Below, in pieces: positions 7,919 through 16,034 of a DNA stretch of 64,000 nucleotides. The notes below the pieces were generated by a model. The model was not told where the DNA came from. It saw nothing but the letters and a program-made list of their open reading frames with translations, and made no database searches. Position 1 is the first letter of the stretch. Every line of letters starts with the position of its first letter. The stretch lies in the IMG/VR virus record IMGVR_UViG_3300030328_004798, positions 1,466 to 65,465 of that record; one strand, written 5' to 3'. A program made the position numbers and the translations under genes. The DNA is from a virus.

Positions 7919-10624
7919 ATGAAAAAATTATTATTATGGTTATGCTTAGCCTTACCTTTTATAGGCATATCCCAAACATATTCTGATACTCCAACTATTT
8001 TTAGAAGTAAACTTACAAATGCTATAGAATTAGGTACTATACCAGAAGATATAAGCATGTACATTATTTTTGATAAATCAACAATAACAGCAACTACTGG
8101 AAATGTTAACCCAGCTTATTCTGAAATTGCTTTAGATGATGATGATGGGAATGGTATTTGGAGACAAGAAATTTATCTAGATATAACAGATCCATCTACT
8201 GATTTATATTTTGTTTATAAAATAGTAGATTCTGATGGTACAGAATATTATGAAGACACAGCGGAGTGTTTATTTTTAGGAACTGATTATGGTTTTACTG
8301 ATGGTAGAGCAAGAAAATTAATACCTAGTGAAATCCCAGGAGATGGACAAGTTAAATTCTGTTGGGATACTTGTGAATGGCAATGTCCTCCTCTTCCTTG
8401 TGAAACAGGATTAACAAATCCATCAGCAGACCAAACATGTATAAATGGTGGTCAAGCTATTATTTATTTTTCATGGGAAACAGAATGTGAGGTACAATCA
8501 GTAATTTACTCAAATGCTGAAGGAGCAGGTCCATTTGAATACCAAGTAAACCCAGATGCAGAACTTTTTGGTGTTTATGCAGGGTATGGTCAAATGCCAC
8601 CTAATTGGAGTGTAGAACATTATTTACAAGTAAAATTTACTGATGATTCTTTATCTGAAGAAATAGTTTATACTCCTGAACCTTGTATAGAAGGATGTAC
8701 TGATCCAAATCAAGAATCTTATAATCCTTGGGCTACTATAGATGATGGTTCTTGTTCAGGGACAACTTGTGATACTGATACACAATATCAAATTACAATG
8801 GAAATTACATTTGATAATTGGCCTAATGAAATTAGTTGGATTATGAATAGTGGTGGAATTATTGGAGAAGTTCCAACTGGAGAATATGATTATAATGATA
8901 TTGGGCAAACTTATACCTACAATTTCTGTATTGACCAAGATGCAGGATTTGAACTTATTGTAAATGATACTTATGGAGATGGTCTAGCTGGATCAACTTC
9001 AGGTGGTAGTTTAGATGGAGAAATAATAATATATGATTGTAATGGTGATATAATTTGGGAAATGGAAGACCCAGATTTCGGATCTACTTTATACTCAGGT
9101 CAACAGTTTGGTATACAATGTGAAGTAACAGAAGAAATTTATGGGTGTACAGACCCAGCTTATCAAGAATATAATCCTGATGCTAATATTGATGATGGTT
9201 CATGTGAAACATTACACATTATAGGATGTATGGATGAAAATTCAATTAATTATAATCCTGATGCTACATTACAAGAAATAATACCAACATGTGATTATAA
9301 CTTAATCTTAAAAGATGCCGCAGGAGATGGATGGGGTAATTCTTTTATAGGTATTACTCAAAATGATGTATCATTAGGAACTTATACAATGGGTCCTGGT
9401 TCACCAGAACAAGTATTTCCTTTAACCTTATCTTCATCACACTCAGTAAAAGTATATTATTTCCAAGTAGGTGGTCCACAATCAACACCAGAAGAAGTAC
9501 AATTCCAAACCTGGCATAATTCATTCTTAATAGAAGGATTAGATGGAGAAATATTAATAAGTGAAGGAGAAAACCCATTTGAAAATAATGGTCAAGGTGC
9601 ACTACAAAACTTTGAATCCCCATTCTTTATAACTTATGAAGCAATGCCATATTGTGGAGATGTTTGTATTCCAATAGTTGAAGGATGTATGACTGAAGGT
9701 TCTTTAAATTATAACCCAGATGCAAATGTAGATGATGGATCTTGTATACCTATTATCTATGGTTGTATGAATGAATTTGCATTCAATTATAACCCAGAAG
9801 CAACTGTTGATGATGGTTCTTGTGAAGATGAAATAGTAGGATGTATGGATCCAGCAGCATTCAATTATAACCCAGATGCTAATACTCCTGGAGATTGTAT
9901 TCCAGTTGTTGAAGGCTGTATGAATGAATTAGCATTTAACTATAATCCTAGTGCTAATGTAGATGATGGTTCTTGTGTACCTGTTATTTATGGTTGTACT
10001 GACCCTACAGCATTTAATTATAATGTAGATGCTAACACAGATAATGGTTCTTGTGTAGAAGTTGTTTATGGTTGTACAGATCCAGATTCTGTTAATTATA
10101 ATCCACTAGCTAATACTGATAATGGAAGTTGTATAACACCAATTGTTGGTTGTACAGATCCAAATTCTTATAATTATGATCCTGACGCTAATGTATCAGA
10201 TCCAGATGCTTGTTTATATGATGCAGGTTGTATTACTGGACCTGGTGAACCGTATTGGTTAAATAATAACTGTTACGCTTGGGTAATTGATGTAGATAAT
10301 TATTGCTGTGATAATGATTGGGATCCAGTATGTCAAGAAATGTATAATTACTGTGAAAATGGGTGGCCTGATGGAATTGATATAAATGGAAGATTCAATA
10401 GATTTAGTGGTATAATTGTTTATCCAAACCCATCTGCCAATATAATTAATATAAATTCAAATGGTTTAGACATAACATACTCAGTTTTTGATGCGACAGG
10501 AAGAATCGTAATTGAAAATTCAAATAAAAACCAAATCGATCTATCAAATGTAGAATCAGGAGTTTATTTACTTACTGTTACTTATGAAGGTCAAACATTT
10601 AATAAAAAAATAATAAAACAATAA
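7919..10624 (+). CDS. Secreted Cys-rich repeat protein with T9SS C-terminal sorting domain
   Basis: A 901-residue protein with a signal peptide (MKKLLLWLCLALPFIGISQ). It has an N-terminal beta-rich region, two Asp/Gly-rich domains around residues 290-400 and 460-580, and ten copies of a 21-residue motif GCxxPxxxNYNPxANxDDGSC, seven of them in tandem at residues 589-765. The last 75 or so residues (VYPNPSANIININ to FNKKIIKQ) match the type A sorting signal of the Bacteroidota type IX secretion system. Such cargo crosses the inner membrane by Sec and the outer membrane by the T9SS, and is then released or anchored on the surface. The DDGSC motifs may bind calcium and pair cysteines. It leads a run of exported genes. 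The role (host surface change, or a virion part) is unknown. Confidence 0.85.
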   Translation: MKKLLLWLCLALPFIGISQTYSDTPTIFRSKLTNAIELGTIPEDISMYIIFDKSTITATTGNVNPAYSEIALDDDDGNGIWRQEIYLDITDPSTDLYFVYKIVDSDGTEYYEDTAECLFLGTDYGFTDGRARKLIPSEIPGDGQVKFCWDTCEWQCPPLPCETGLTNPSADQTCINGGQAIIYFSWETECEVQSVIYSNAEGAGPFEYQVNPDAELFGVYAGYGQMPPNWSVEHYLQVKFTDDSLSEEIVYTPEPCIEGCTDPNQESYNPWATIDDGSCSGTTCDTDTQYQITMEITFDNWPNEISWIMNSGGIIGEVPTGEYDYNDIGQTYTYNFCIDQDAGFELIVNDTYGDGLAGSTSGGSLDGEIIIYDCNGDIIWEMEDPDFGSTLYSGQQFGIQCEVTEEIYGCTDPAYQEYNPDANIDDGSCETLHIIGCMDENSINYNPDATLQEIIPTCDYNLILKDAAGDGWGNSFIGITQNDVSLGTYTMGPGSPEQVFPLTLSSSHSVKVYYFQVGGPQSTPEEVQFQTWHNSFLIEGLDGEILISEGENPFENNGQGALQNFESPFFITYEAMPYCGDVCIPIVEGCMTEGSLNYNPDANVDDGSCIPIIYGCMNEFAFNYNPEATVDDGSCEDEIVGCMDPAAFNYNPDANTPGDCIPVVEGCMNELAFNYNPSANVDDGSCVPVIYGCTDPTAFNYNVDANTDNGSCVEVVYGCTDPDSVNYNPLANTDNGSCITPIVGCTDPNSYNYDPDANVSDPDACLYDAGCITGPGEPYWLNNNCYAWVIDVDNYCCDNDWDPVCQEMYNYCENGWPDGIDINGRFNRFSGIIVYPNPSANIININSNGLDITYSVFDATGRIVIENSNKNQIDLSNVESGVYLLTVTYEGQTFNKKIIKQ
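9683..10213 (+). repeat. Tandem protein-coding repeats (seven of the ten 21-residue units)
   Basis: Seven consecutive units of about 63-78 bases encode GC(M/T)xxxxxNYNPxANxDDGSC. The DNA copies are similar but diverged, so this is an old array. Three further single units occur upstream, at residues 259, about 410 and about 437 of the same protein. Confidence 0.9.
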
Positions 10625-10625
10625 A

Positions 10626-11699
10626 ATGAAAAAATTATTAATATTACTTTTAGTAATACCGTTTCTAGGTTTTAGTCAAGAAAATAAAGAACCTTCTAAA
10701 TTTAAAAAAGATTTAAAAAAGACTTTTAAGTTTTCAACATTCTATGCAGCAGTAAATGGTGGTACTTCTTTATCAGATAGAAATACTTTTACAGTAAATA
10801 CTGGTGCTTTAGTATCTAATGTTATTGAAACACCTTTTGATTATTCTTTAGCATTAGGAATTAGAAAAATTGCAAGATTTGATTACGAAAATAGAGCTAA
10901 TGTATTTTATGATGGTACAGAATCTTCTTTTTCAGATCAAGCTAATGTTGGAAAAATAAAAGGATTTGAATTTTTATTTGAAGGTGATTATAGAAGAATA
11001 CAAGGAGTAAAATATTTAGATCAACACCATTTTATAAGATATGTAGCTGATGATTGGATTGCTAAGGTAGAATATTTATCTAGTGGTTTTGTTGGGATAG
11101 AATATTTTGAAGCATCACAAAGATATAAAAGGAATATAACAAAAGAATTATCAATTAATGTAGGTTCGGCACAAAGATTATCAGAACCCTATGGTTATGA
11201 TCCTTTAGAAGAATGGATGCTTGCTAATGGAAACTTACATTATACTTATTTAGCAATCCAAGAAGGATATAGTGTTAATTTTAACGGCCCAGGTAATACT
11301 GAGTATTTAGACCCTTCTGGAAATGTTGTTGCTAGTAGCACAGCAGTTTGGGAGGAAGTTATTATCCCACAAGTATTAGAAAATTATGTAGAAAAGAAAA
11401 AGAATCAAGCTGATTTAAAATTAGAATATTCTTTAATATTTGGACTAGACTATTACAAATATCAAAAAGATTTTTGGTTTCATGCTTGGGGTAATATAAT
11501 GCCTTATCATGTTAAACAAAATAATACTTTTTCTTACCATAATTATAATGGAGGACAATGGATAGATTATTCTGGAGGTGTTATTTTTGGATATAAGTTA
11601 AATAAATCACTAGGACTATTCGCAGAAGGTACTTATAACAAATACTGGAATAGAAATTGGCATAAATTTTCTATGGGTGTAAATTATATAATTTTTTAA
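10626..11699 (+). CDS. Predicted outer-membrane beta-barrel protein
   Basis: A 357-residue protein with a signal peptide (MKKLLILLLVIPFLGFSQ), many alternating hydrophobic/polar strands rich in Tyr, Phe and Trp, and a C-terminal strand ending GVNYIIF. A terminal Phe is the usual recognition feature for the BAM outer-membrane assembly machinery. It starts one base after the T9SS-cargo gene stops, so the two are likely co-translated. It could anchor or partner that cargo, or alter the outer membrane to block superinfection; neither is shown by the sequence. Some homology to host surface proteins is possible. Confidence 0.7.
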   Translation: MKKLLILLLVIPFLGFSQENKEPSKFKKDLKKTFKFSTFYAAVNGGTSLSDRNTFTVNTGALVSNVIETPFDYSLALGIRKIARFDYENRANVFYDGTESSFSDQANVGKIKGFEFLFEGDYRRIQGVKYLDQHHFIRYVADDWIAKVEYLSSGFVGIEYFEASQRYKRNITKELSINVGSAQRLSEPYGYDPLEEWMLANGNLHYTYLAIQEGYSVNFNGPGNTEYLDPSGNVVASSTAVWEEVIIPQVLENYVEKKKNQADLKLEYSLIFGLDYYKYQKDFWFHAWGNIMPYHVKQNNTFSYHNYNGGQWIDYSGGVIFGYKLNKSLGLFAEGTYNKYWNRNWHKFSMGVNYIIF

Positions 11700-11705
11700 T
11701 AAAAA

Positions 11706-11996
11706 ATGGCAAAAACAAAAGAACTAAGTGAAAATACCAGCTTTACGGTTAGCTTACAAACTTTAGGTGGCATTGCAGCTGCAATAGCAACTGTAATTGG
11801 AATGTGGTTTGCGCTTCAGGCAGATATAGCTGAAGCAAAAGAACTACCAGTTCCACCTCCACCAGATGTTACAAGAATGGAGTATGATATGAAAGATCAA
11901 TTAATCCGTCAAACAATCATGACAACACAAGAAGATGTAAAGGAGCTAAAGGAAGACATGAAACGTATTGAGGAAAAGATTGATGAATTAAGATAA
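11706..11996 (+). CDS. Membrane-anchored coiled-coil protein (96 aa)
   Basis: A 96-residue protein with a hydrophobic segment at about residues 17-38, a proline run (PVPPPPD), and a charged heptad-like helix at 65-96 (EDVKELKEDMKRIEEKIDELR). There is no cleavable signal peptide, so it is probably anchored in the inner membrane with the coiled coil outside or in the periplasm. It sits between two signal-peptide genes in the exported cluster. This layout is seen in spanin-like and other phage envelope proteins, but no specific function is recognised. Confidence 0.65.
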   Translation: MAKTKELSENTSFTVSLQTLGGIAAAIATVIGMWFALQADIAEAKELPVPPPPDVTRMEYDMKDQLIRQTIMTTQEDVKELKEDMKRIEEKIDELR

Positions 11997-12002
11997 TCAA
12001 TT

Positions 12003-12329
12003 ATGAAAAAAGCAATTTTATTATTACTTTTACTTACGAGCACCTCAATTTTTAGTCAAATAACTGTAACCCATTTTAATGCTGGATGGAATGGAGCAAA
12101 TGACGTTAATTGGGTTGAATCATTAACAGATTGTGACGTAACTAAAGTTGATATAGCAAAAGACCCTGCAATCCAAACAAAACATAATGTAGTAGTTGTT
12201 CCAACTATTATAGTTTTTCAAGATGGAGAAGAAGTAAAAAGATTCCAAGCGGATTTAAGTTTTAAAATTGCAGCAACTAAAGAAGACCTTCAAGATTATA
12301 TAGATGAACTCATAATGAGTGCATTTTAA
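12003..12329 (+). CDS. Secreted thioredoxin-fold protein without the CXXC site
   Basis: A 108-residue protein with a signal peptide (MKKAILLLLLLTSTSIFSQ). The remainder has a thioredoxin pattern: strand ITVTHFNA, the active-site region WNGANDV where WCGPC would be expected, strand CDVTKVDIAKDP, then VVVVPTIIVFQDGEEV with the characteristic cis-Pro (VPT). The redox cysteines are gone, so it is probably a binding or chaperone-like member rather than an oxidoreductase. A separate cytoplasmic thioredoxin with an intact WCGPC is encoded at 17287. Confidence 0.75.
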   Translation: MKKAILLLLLLTSTSIFSQITVTHFNAGWNGANDVNWVESLTDCDVTKVDIAKDPAIQTKHNVVVVPTIIVFQDGEEVKRFQADLSFKIAATKEDLQDYIDELIMSAF

Positions 12330-12356
12330 TTTAATATGTATAATAAAAATCAAAAT

Positions 12357-12608
12357 ATGAAAAATTTAATTACAGTTTTATTATTAATTTTTACTTTATC
12401 CCTTTCAGCTCAACAAAAACCATCTAAAGAATGTGTAAAAGTTGTAGTTGAAAGATATGACCATGCTAGAGTAAGTGTTACTACAACTAATACATGTACT
12501 AATGTTATTAAAGTACAAACTTACTTATTAGTAGAATGGAATAAAATTCAAGCTGAGAAAAAAAGAAAATTAAGAAAAAGACGAGCTAAAAGAGTTAAAA
12601 AAGTATAA
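12357..12608 (+). CDS. Small exported basic protein (83 aa)
   Basis: An 83-residue protein with a signal peptide (MKNLITVLLLIFTLSLSAQQ) followed by about 40 neutral residues with two cysteines (SKECV, NTCTN) and a very basic C-terminus (KKRKLRKRRAKRVKKV). The ATG at 12357 is chosen over the in-frame ATG at 12336 because it puts the signal peptide at the extreme N-terminus. The cationic tail could bind lipopolysaccharide, peptidoglycan or nucleic acid outside the cytoplasm. It is not recognised as a known family. Confidence 0.6.
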   Translation: MKNLITVLLLIFTLSLSAQQKPSKECVKVVVERYDHARVSVTTTNTCTNVIKVQTYLLVEWNKIQAEKKRKLRKRRAKRVKKV

Positions 12609-12633
12609 ATAAGTTTTACTAAAGAGTTATATT

Positions 12634-12888
12634 ATGTTTAATTATTTAAAAAGTAAATGGATGGGATTCAAGAACTTATTTGATGATAACAATAATATCA
12701 ATGAAAAATCCGTAGTTGGATTTATTGCTTTTGCTGTAATGGTGTTATTTGCATTTACTGACTTACTAACAGGATACATAGGTAAAGATTTAGTTATTAA
12801 TGAATTTATTTATGACTCTTTTGTTATAGTTGTACTAGGATGTTTTGGTATAGCTGAAGTTGGTAAAATATTTGGCAATAGAAAATAA
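12634..12888 (+). CDS. Two-helix membrane protein, possible holin
   Basis: An 84-residue protein with a charged N-terminus, a hydrophobic segment at about residues 28-48 (VVGFIAFAVMVLFAFTDLLTGY), a polar loop, and a second at about 60-78 (FIYDSFVIVVLGCFGIAEVG). The size, two membrane helices and a basic C-terminus (GNRK) suit a class II holin. The next gene six bases downstream looks like a cell-wall enzyme, which would make a lysis pair. The holin role rests only on topology and position. Confidence 0.55.
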   Translation: MFNYLKSKWMGFKNLFDDNNNINEKSVVGFIAFAVMVLFAFTDLLTGYIGKDLVINEFIYDSFVIVVLGCFGIAEVGKIFGNRK

Positions 12889-12894
12889 TTTATT

Positions 12895-13503
12895 ATGAGT
12901 TGTTACACAAGAGAACAAATAGAAGCCACAATGGCTAGTAAAGGTTATAAATACTTTACTGGTGGTGATTATGATGTAAATATAGTAGGAGTAAGAAACT
13001 CTGAAACTAAAGGTAGAGTTACAAATGCATTTGATGATTGTATGACTGTGTCTTACAAAGTAGATGGTGAATGGAATTTTCATTGTTTTAAATGTACCAC
13101 AGACCCAGGTTCACATTGGGTAGAAAATATTATGAGAGAAGAGGGTGTTGCTATTCTTAAACCTGGTCAATATAGAGGTTCTCATAAATTAGGTTTACAT
13201 CAAGGTAAATATTTAGCCCTAAGACAACAAAAACCAGTTAAAGTTTATAGAGATAATAACTTAGATAATAAACATGACTTATTAGAAGAGTCAGTTCAAG
13301 AAGGAATTTTTGGTATAAACATACATAGAGCTACAGGCAGATCAGGTGGAAAATCTACAAGAGTAGATAAATGGTCCGCTGGTTGTCAGGTAATTGCTCA
13401 TAATGATGATTGGCATATATTTTTAGATATTTGTCAATCTGCAAGAGAAGTTTGGGGTAATTCTTTTACATATACTCTATTAGAAAGTAAAGATATTGTA
13501 TAA
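12895..13503 (+). CDS. Phage cell-wall enzyme candidate with L,D-transpeptidase-like His/Cys signature
   Basis: A 202-residue protein. The C-terminal half has FGINIHRA followed about 25 residues later by KWSAGCQVIA. This resembles the His...SxGC catalytic arrangement of L,D-transpeptidase/YkuD-type enzymes that act on peptidoglycan cross-links. The N-terminal half contains VGVRNS and a motif VAILKPGQY that I associate with proteins of Bacteroidota phages. It has no signal peptide, so it would need a holin, and a holin-like gene lies just upstream. A lysis role is inferred; catalytic assignment needs a structure-based comparison. Confidence 0.5.
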   Translation: MSCYTREQIEATMASKGYKYFTGGDYDVNIVGVRNSETKGRVTNAFDDCMTVSYKVDGEWNFHCFKCTTDPGSHWVENIMREEGVAILKPGQYRGSHKLGLHQGKYLALRQQKPVKVYRDNNLDNKHDLLEESVQEGIFGINIHRATGRSGGKSTRVDKWSAGCQVIAHNDDWHIFLDICQSAREVWGNSFTYTLLESKDIV

Positions 13504-13530
13504 TAACTTGGCTTATTATTAACTCTTCCC

Positions 13531-13543
13531 TATATTTATAATC
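13531..13543 (+). promoter_or_regulatory. Promoter-like box abutting the next start codon
   Basis: TATATTTATAATC ends one base before the ATG at 13544. A TTGG at 13508-13511 lies at the class A spacing (21 bases from first G to the TA). If used as a promoter, transcription would start inside the annotated gene and the in-frame ATG at 13568 would be the first codon. Confidence 0.4.
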
Positions 13544-14665
13544 ATGCTTAAAAATATTAAAAAAGGAATGTTCCCATTCCTAATAGCTTTTTCAGCCCTT
13601 TCAGTATCAGGTTCAGCAGCTTTTTATTCTGTATTTGGTCTGAGTAAATTATTTGCGGGAGCAAGTACAGAAGTAATAATAATGGCGGGATCATTAGAAT
13701 TTGCTAAATTAGTTACGGCTTCACTTTTATATCAGTACTGGGGTACAATAAATAAAATTTTAAGAACTTATTTATCTATTGCTACTATTATTTTAATAAT
13801 TATAACTAGTATGGGTATCTATGGTTTTTTATCAGCAGCATATCAAGACACTTTTAATCAATTAACTTATGTAGAAAATGAAAAAAGTTTCATTCAACAA
13901 AAAGTAAATTTTTATCAACAAGATGTAACAAGATATGAAAATGAACTTAACCAAATTTCAGAAAATATTACTGCTTTATCTAATGCAAGATCCGTCACCA
14001 TTCAAGTCAAAGATACTACTGTGGCTGGAGGTCTTAGAAATACAATTTCAACAGCTGATTTGCGAGCTGCGCAAACTAGACTTGGAATTGAAGAAACTAA
14101 ACGGGAAGATGTCAATATAAAACGAGATATTGCGATAGATTCGTTACGTAAATACCAACGTCAAATACTGGAACTAGATAATAATGTAGAAGTGGCTGGA
14201 GAATTAGGTCCACTTAAGTATTTATCGGGTCTTACCGGTTATCCTATGGATAAAATTATAAATATTTTACTTTTAATTATAATTTTTGTGTTTGATCCAT
14301 TAGCTGTTTCATTAGTAGTAGCTGCTAATTTTGCTTATAATCAAGCTTACCCAAAAATAAGATACAAAAAAAACCTATACCAAGAAAAAGTCGAAGATAA
14401 ACCAAATATTTTCGATTCTTATTCAAAAATAGATGAAGATAGAATGGATATTATAGGTCAAAATGGTAATGATGGGGAGCATTATGATTCTGATGATTTA
14501 AATAAAGATGGAAAAGTAGATGAAAGTGATTTAGAAGTTTATAATAATATGAAAAGTAAATATCCTAAAGGCACAGATGAATGGAATAGAGTTAACCAAG
14601 AAATTGATAGATTAAAGAAAAGAATTAGTGGAAATAAAGATGATGATTTAACAAAAATATATTAA
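13544..14665 (+). CDS. Multi-pass membrane protein with coiled coil and EF-hand-like tail
   Basis: A 373-residue protein with about three N-terminal membrane helices (residues 9-105), a long charged coiled-coil region (about 110-225), another hydrophobic pair (about 240-268), and a cytoplasmic tail carrying DLNKDGKVDESDLE, which matches a calcium-binding EF-hand or dockerin loop (DxNxDGxxxxxD). An alternative start at ATG 13568, just after AAAGGA, would remove eight residues and leave all features intact. The function is not recognised; an envelope or lysis-control role is possible from its position after the possible lysis genes. Confidence 0.65.
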   Translation: MLKNIKKGMFPFLIAFSALSVSGSAAFYSVFGLSKLFAGASTEVIIMAGSLEFAKLVTASLLYQYWGTINKILRTYLSIATIILIIITSMGIYGFLSAAYQDTFNQLTYVENEKSFIQQKVNFYQQDVTRYENELNQISENITALSNARSVTIQVKDTTVAGGLRNTISTADLRAAQTRLGIEETKREDVNIKRDIAIDSLRKYQRQILELDNNVEVAGELGPLKYLSGLTGYPMDKIINILLLIIIFVFDPLAVSLVVAANFAYNQAYPKIRYKKNLYQEKVEDKPNIFDSYSKIDEDRMDIIGQNGNDGEHYDSDDLNKDGKVDESDLEVYNNMKSKYPKGTDEWNRVNQEIDRLKKRISGNKDDDLTKIY

Positions 14666-14667
14666 AA

Positions 14668-14698
14668 TTTGGAATAGCAAAAAAAATTTCGTATATTA
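14668..14698 (+). promoter_or_regulatory. Class A (host-like) promoter for the 7-deazaguanine cluster
   Basis: TTTGG at 14668-14672 and TTTCGTATATTA at 14687-14698 have the standard 19-base spacing. The site lies in the short gap before the gene at 14716 and would drive the queuosine-type modification operon. Confidence 0.65.
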
Positions 14699-14715
14699 CC
14701 CCAAATAAAAGTTAT

Positions 14716-15213
14716 ATGTTCAACCCTCCTTTATCTAGGAATACAGTAAAAAGACGTCTAAAGAATTATCAAAAGCTAAATTATAATCAATTTAGATGGT
14801 GGAGATGGTATGAATCAAAAAACAAACCATTACCCTACAAAGCTAGCTTTCGTGATAAAATTTTAAATGGTGATTTTGACCAATCTCCCTTTATGTTACA
14901 AGCTTATTTATGTGAACATATGATGAATGATATATTAGCTGAATGTGATGAGGATTATCAAAAATTCCTAGAAAAGTCTAAATTATTAGGAGCTAGAAGA
15001 AAAAGATTACTAGAAGATTATGAAAAAGATGAATTTAATAAACTAGATACTATTTATAATTTATTTATAAGAAATTTTGATATTACAAGAGAACAAGTAG
15101 AAAAAGAAGCTTTAGAATGCTGTGGAGAATTAATTGATCTTTATTATATTATAGAAGAAAAATATAGAAAAAAACATTATGTCTCTAAAAGGGGACGACC
15201 TAGAAAAATATGA
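14716..15213 (+). CDS. Hypothetical helical protein, first gene of the 7-deazaguanine operon
   Basis: A 165-residue, largely helical protein with a basic, aromatic N-terminus (NQFRWWRWYESKNKP) and a basic C-terminus (KKHYVSKRGRPRKI). The end resembles an AT-hook-like GRP core. It overlaps the DpdA-like gene by four bases (ATGA) and so is probably co-translated with it. Basic ends and the operon position suggest DNA binding in support of base exchange, but no family is recognised. Confidence 0.65.
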   Translation: MFNPPLSRNTVKRRLKNYQKLNYNQFRWWRWYESKNKPLPYKASFRDKILNGDFDQSPFMLQAYLCEHMMNDILAECDEDYQKFLEKSKLLGARRKRLLEDYEKDEFNKLDTIYNLFIRNFDITREQVEKEALECCGELIDLYYIIEEKYRKKHYVSKRGRPRKI

Positions 15214-16022
15214 AAATAAGTCACGAAGTACCAAAAAGTTTACTAAATGAATCTCTTAATTTTAATGATTATGACTATTGTTTACCCCATTTATTAGATG
15301 AGGATAAAGAATATAGAGAATTTTTTGAATATTCTAAAAAACAAGGACGTTATATTATTATGGATAATTCGCTTCATGAATTAGGAGAAGCATACGACCA
15401 TAAAAGATTATTACATTGGGTTAATAAATTAGAACCAAATGAATTTATTGTGCCTGATGTTTGGATGCAAGGACATATGACGGCAGCTCAAGCTAAATAT
15501 TGGAAACAATTTGAATACCCAGAAAACACAAAAATAACAGCTGTAATACAAGGTAAAGATAAAAATGATGCATATTTATGTGCTAATTTATTACATAACT
15601 TAGGTTATAATAAATTATGTGTATCATATGGAGCAACATGGTACAATGATTTCTTCCCTCACACTAACCCAGATATGGGTAAAGCATTAGGTAGAATTAG
15701 ATTTGTACAAGGATTATTAGCTTTAGACCATTTAAAAAATGTTAAATATCATTTATTAGGATGTTCTATACCTCAAGAATTTGGTTGGTATGATAATCAT
15801 CCTCAAATAGAATCAATAGATACTTCTAACCCAATAATGGCTGGAATAGATAGACATACGTATACAGAACAAGGATTAACAATTAAACCTAAGGCTAATA
15901 TGAATAATCATTTTAATAAAAAATTAAGTGATAATATAGAAATGAGTATAGCCAAAAATATAGGTAAATTTAGAAAAATAAATGGATTTAGACCCTATCC
16001 AAAACATACTGGGTCATTTTAA
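15210..16022 (+). CDS. dpdA: DpdA-like guanine transglycosylase (7-deazaguanine insertion into DNA)
   Basis: A 270-residue protein with TIM-barrel-like alternation and short motifs resembling tRNA-guanine transglycosylases and phage DpdA proteins: IIMDNSLHELGEA, FIVPDVWMQG (an Asp in the PDV block), TAVIQGKD and GYNKLCVSYGA. DpdA proteins exchange guanine in DNA for a 7-deazaguanine base. The call leans on the next genes, which encode QueC, QueD, QueE and FolE, the complete route from GTP to preQ0. It is shorter than bacterial TGT (about 380) and lacks an obvious zinc-site Cys cluster, as expected if the substrate is DNA. Subfamily cannot be fixed by eye. Confidence 0.7.
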   Translation: MKISHEVPKSLLNESLNFNDYDYCLPHLLDEDKEYREFFEYSKKQGRYIIMDNSLHELGEAYDHKRLLHWVNKLEPNEFIVPDVWMQGHMTAAQAKYWKQFEYPENTKITAVIQGKDKNDAYLCANLLHNLGYNKLCVSYGATWYNDFFPHTNPDMGKALGRIRFVQGLLALDHLKNVKYHLLGCSIPQEFGWYDNHPQIESIDTSNPIMAGIDRHTYTEQGLTIKPKANMNNHFNKKLSDNIEMSIAKNIGKFRKINGFRPYPKHTGSF

Positions 16023-16034
16023 TATTTTTTAATT

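Noticed and set aside
9683-10213. CRISPR-like array
   Set aside because: The repeat is a coding repeat of diverged 21-residue units in frame with a long gene; there are no identical repeats with unique spacers.
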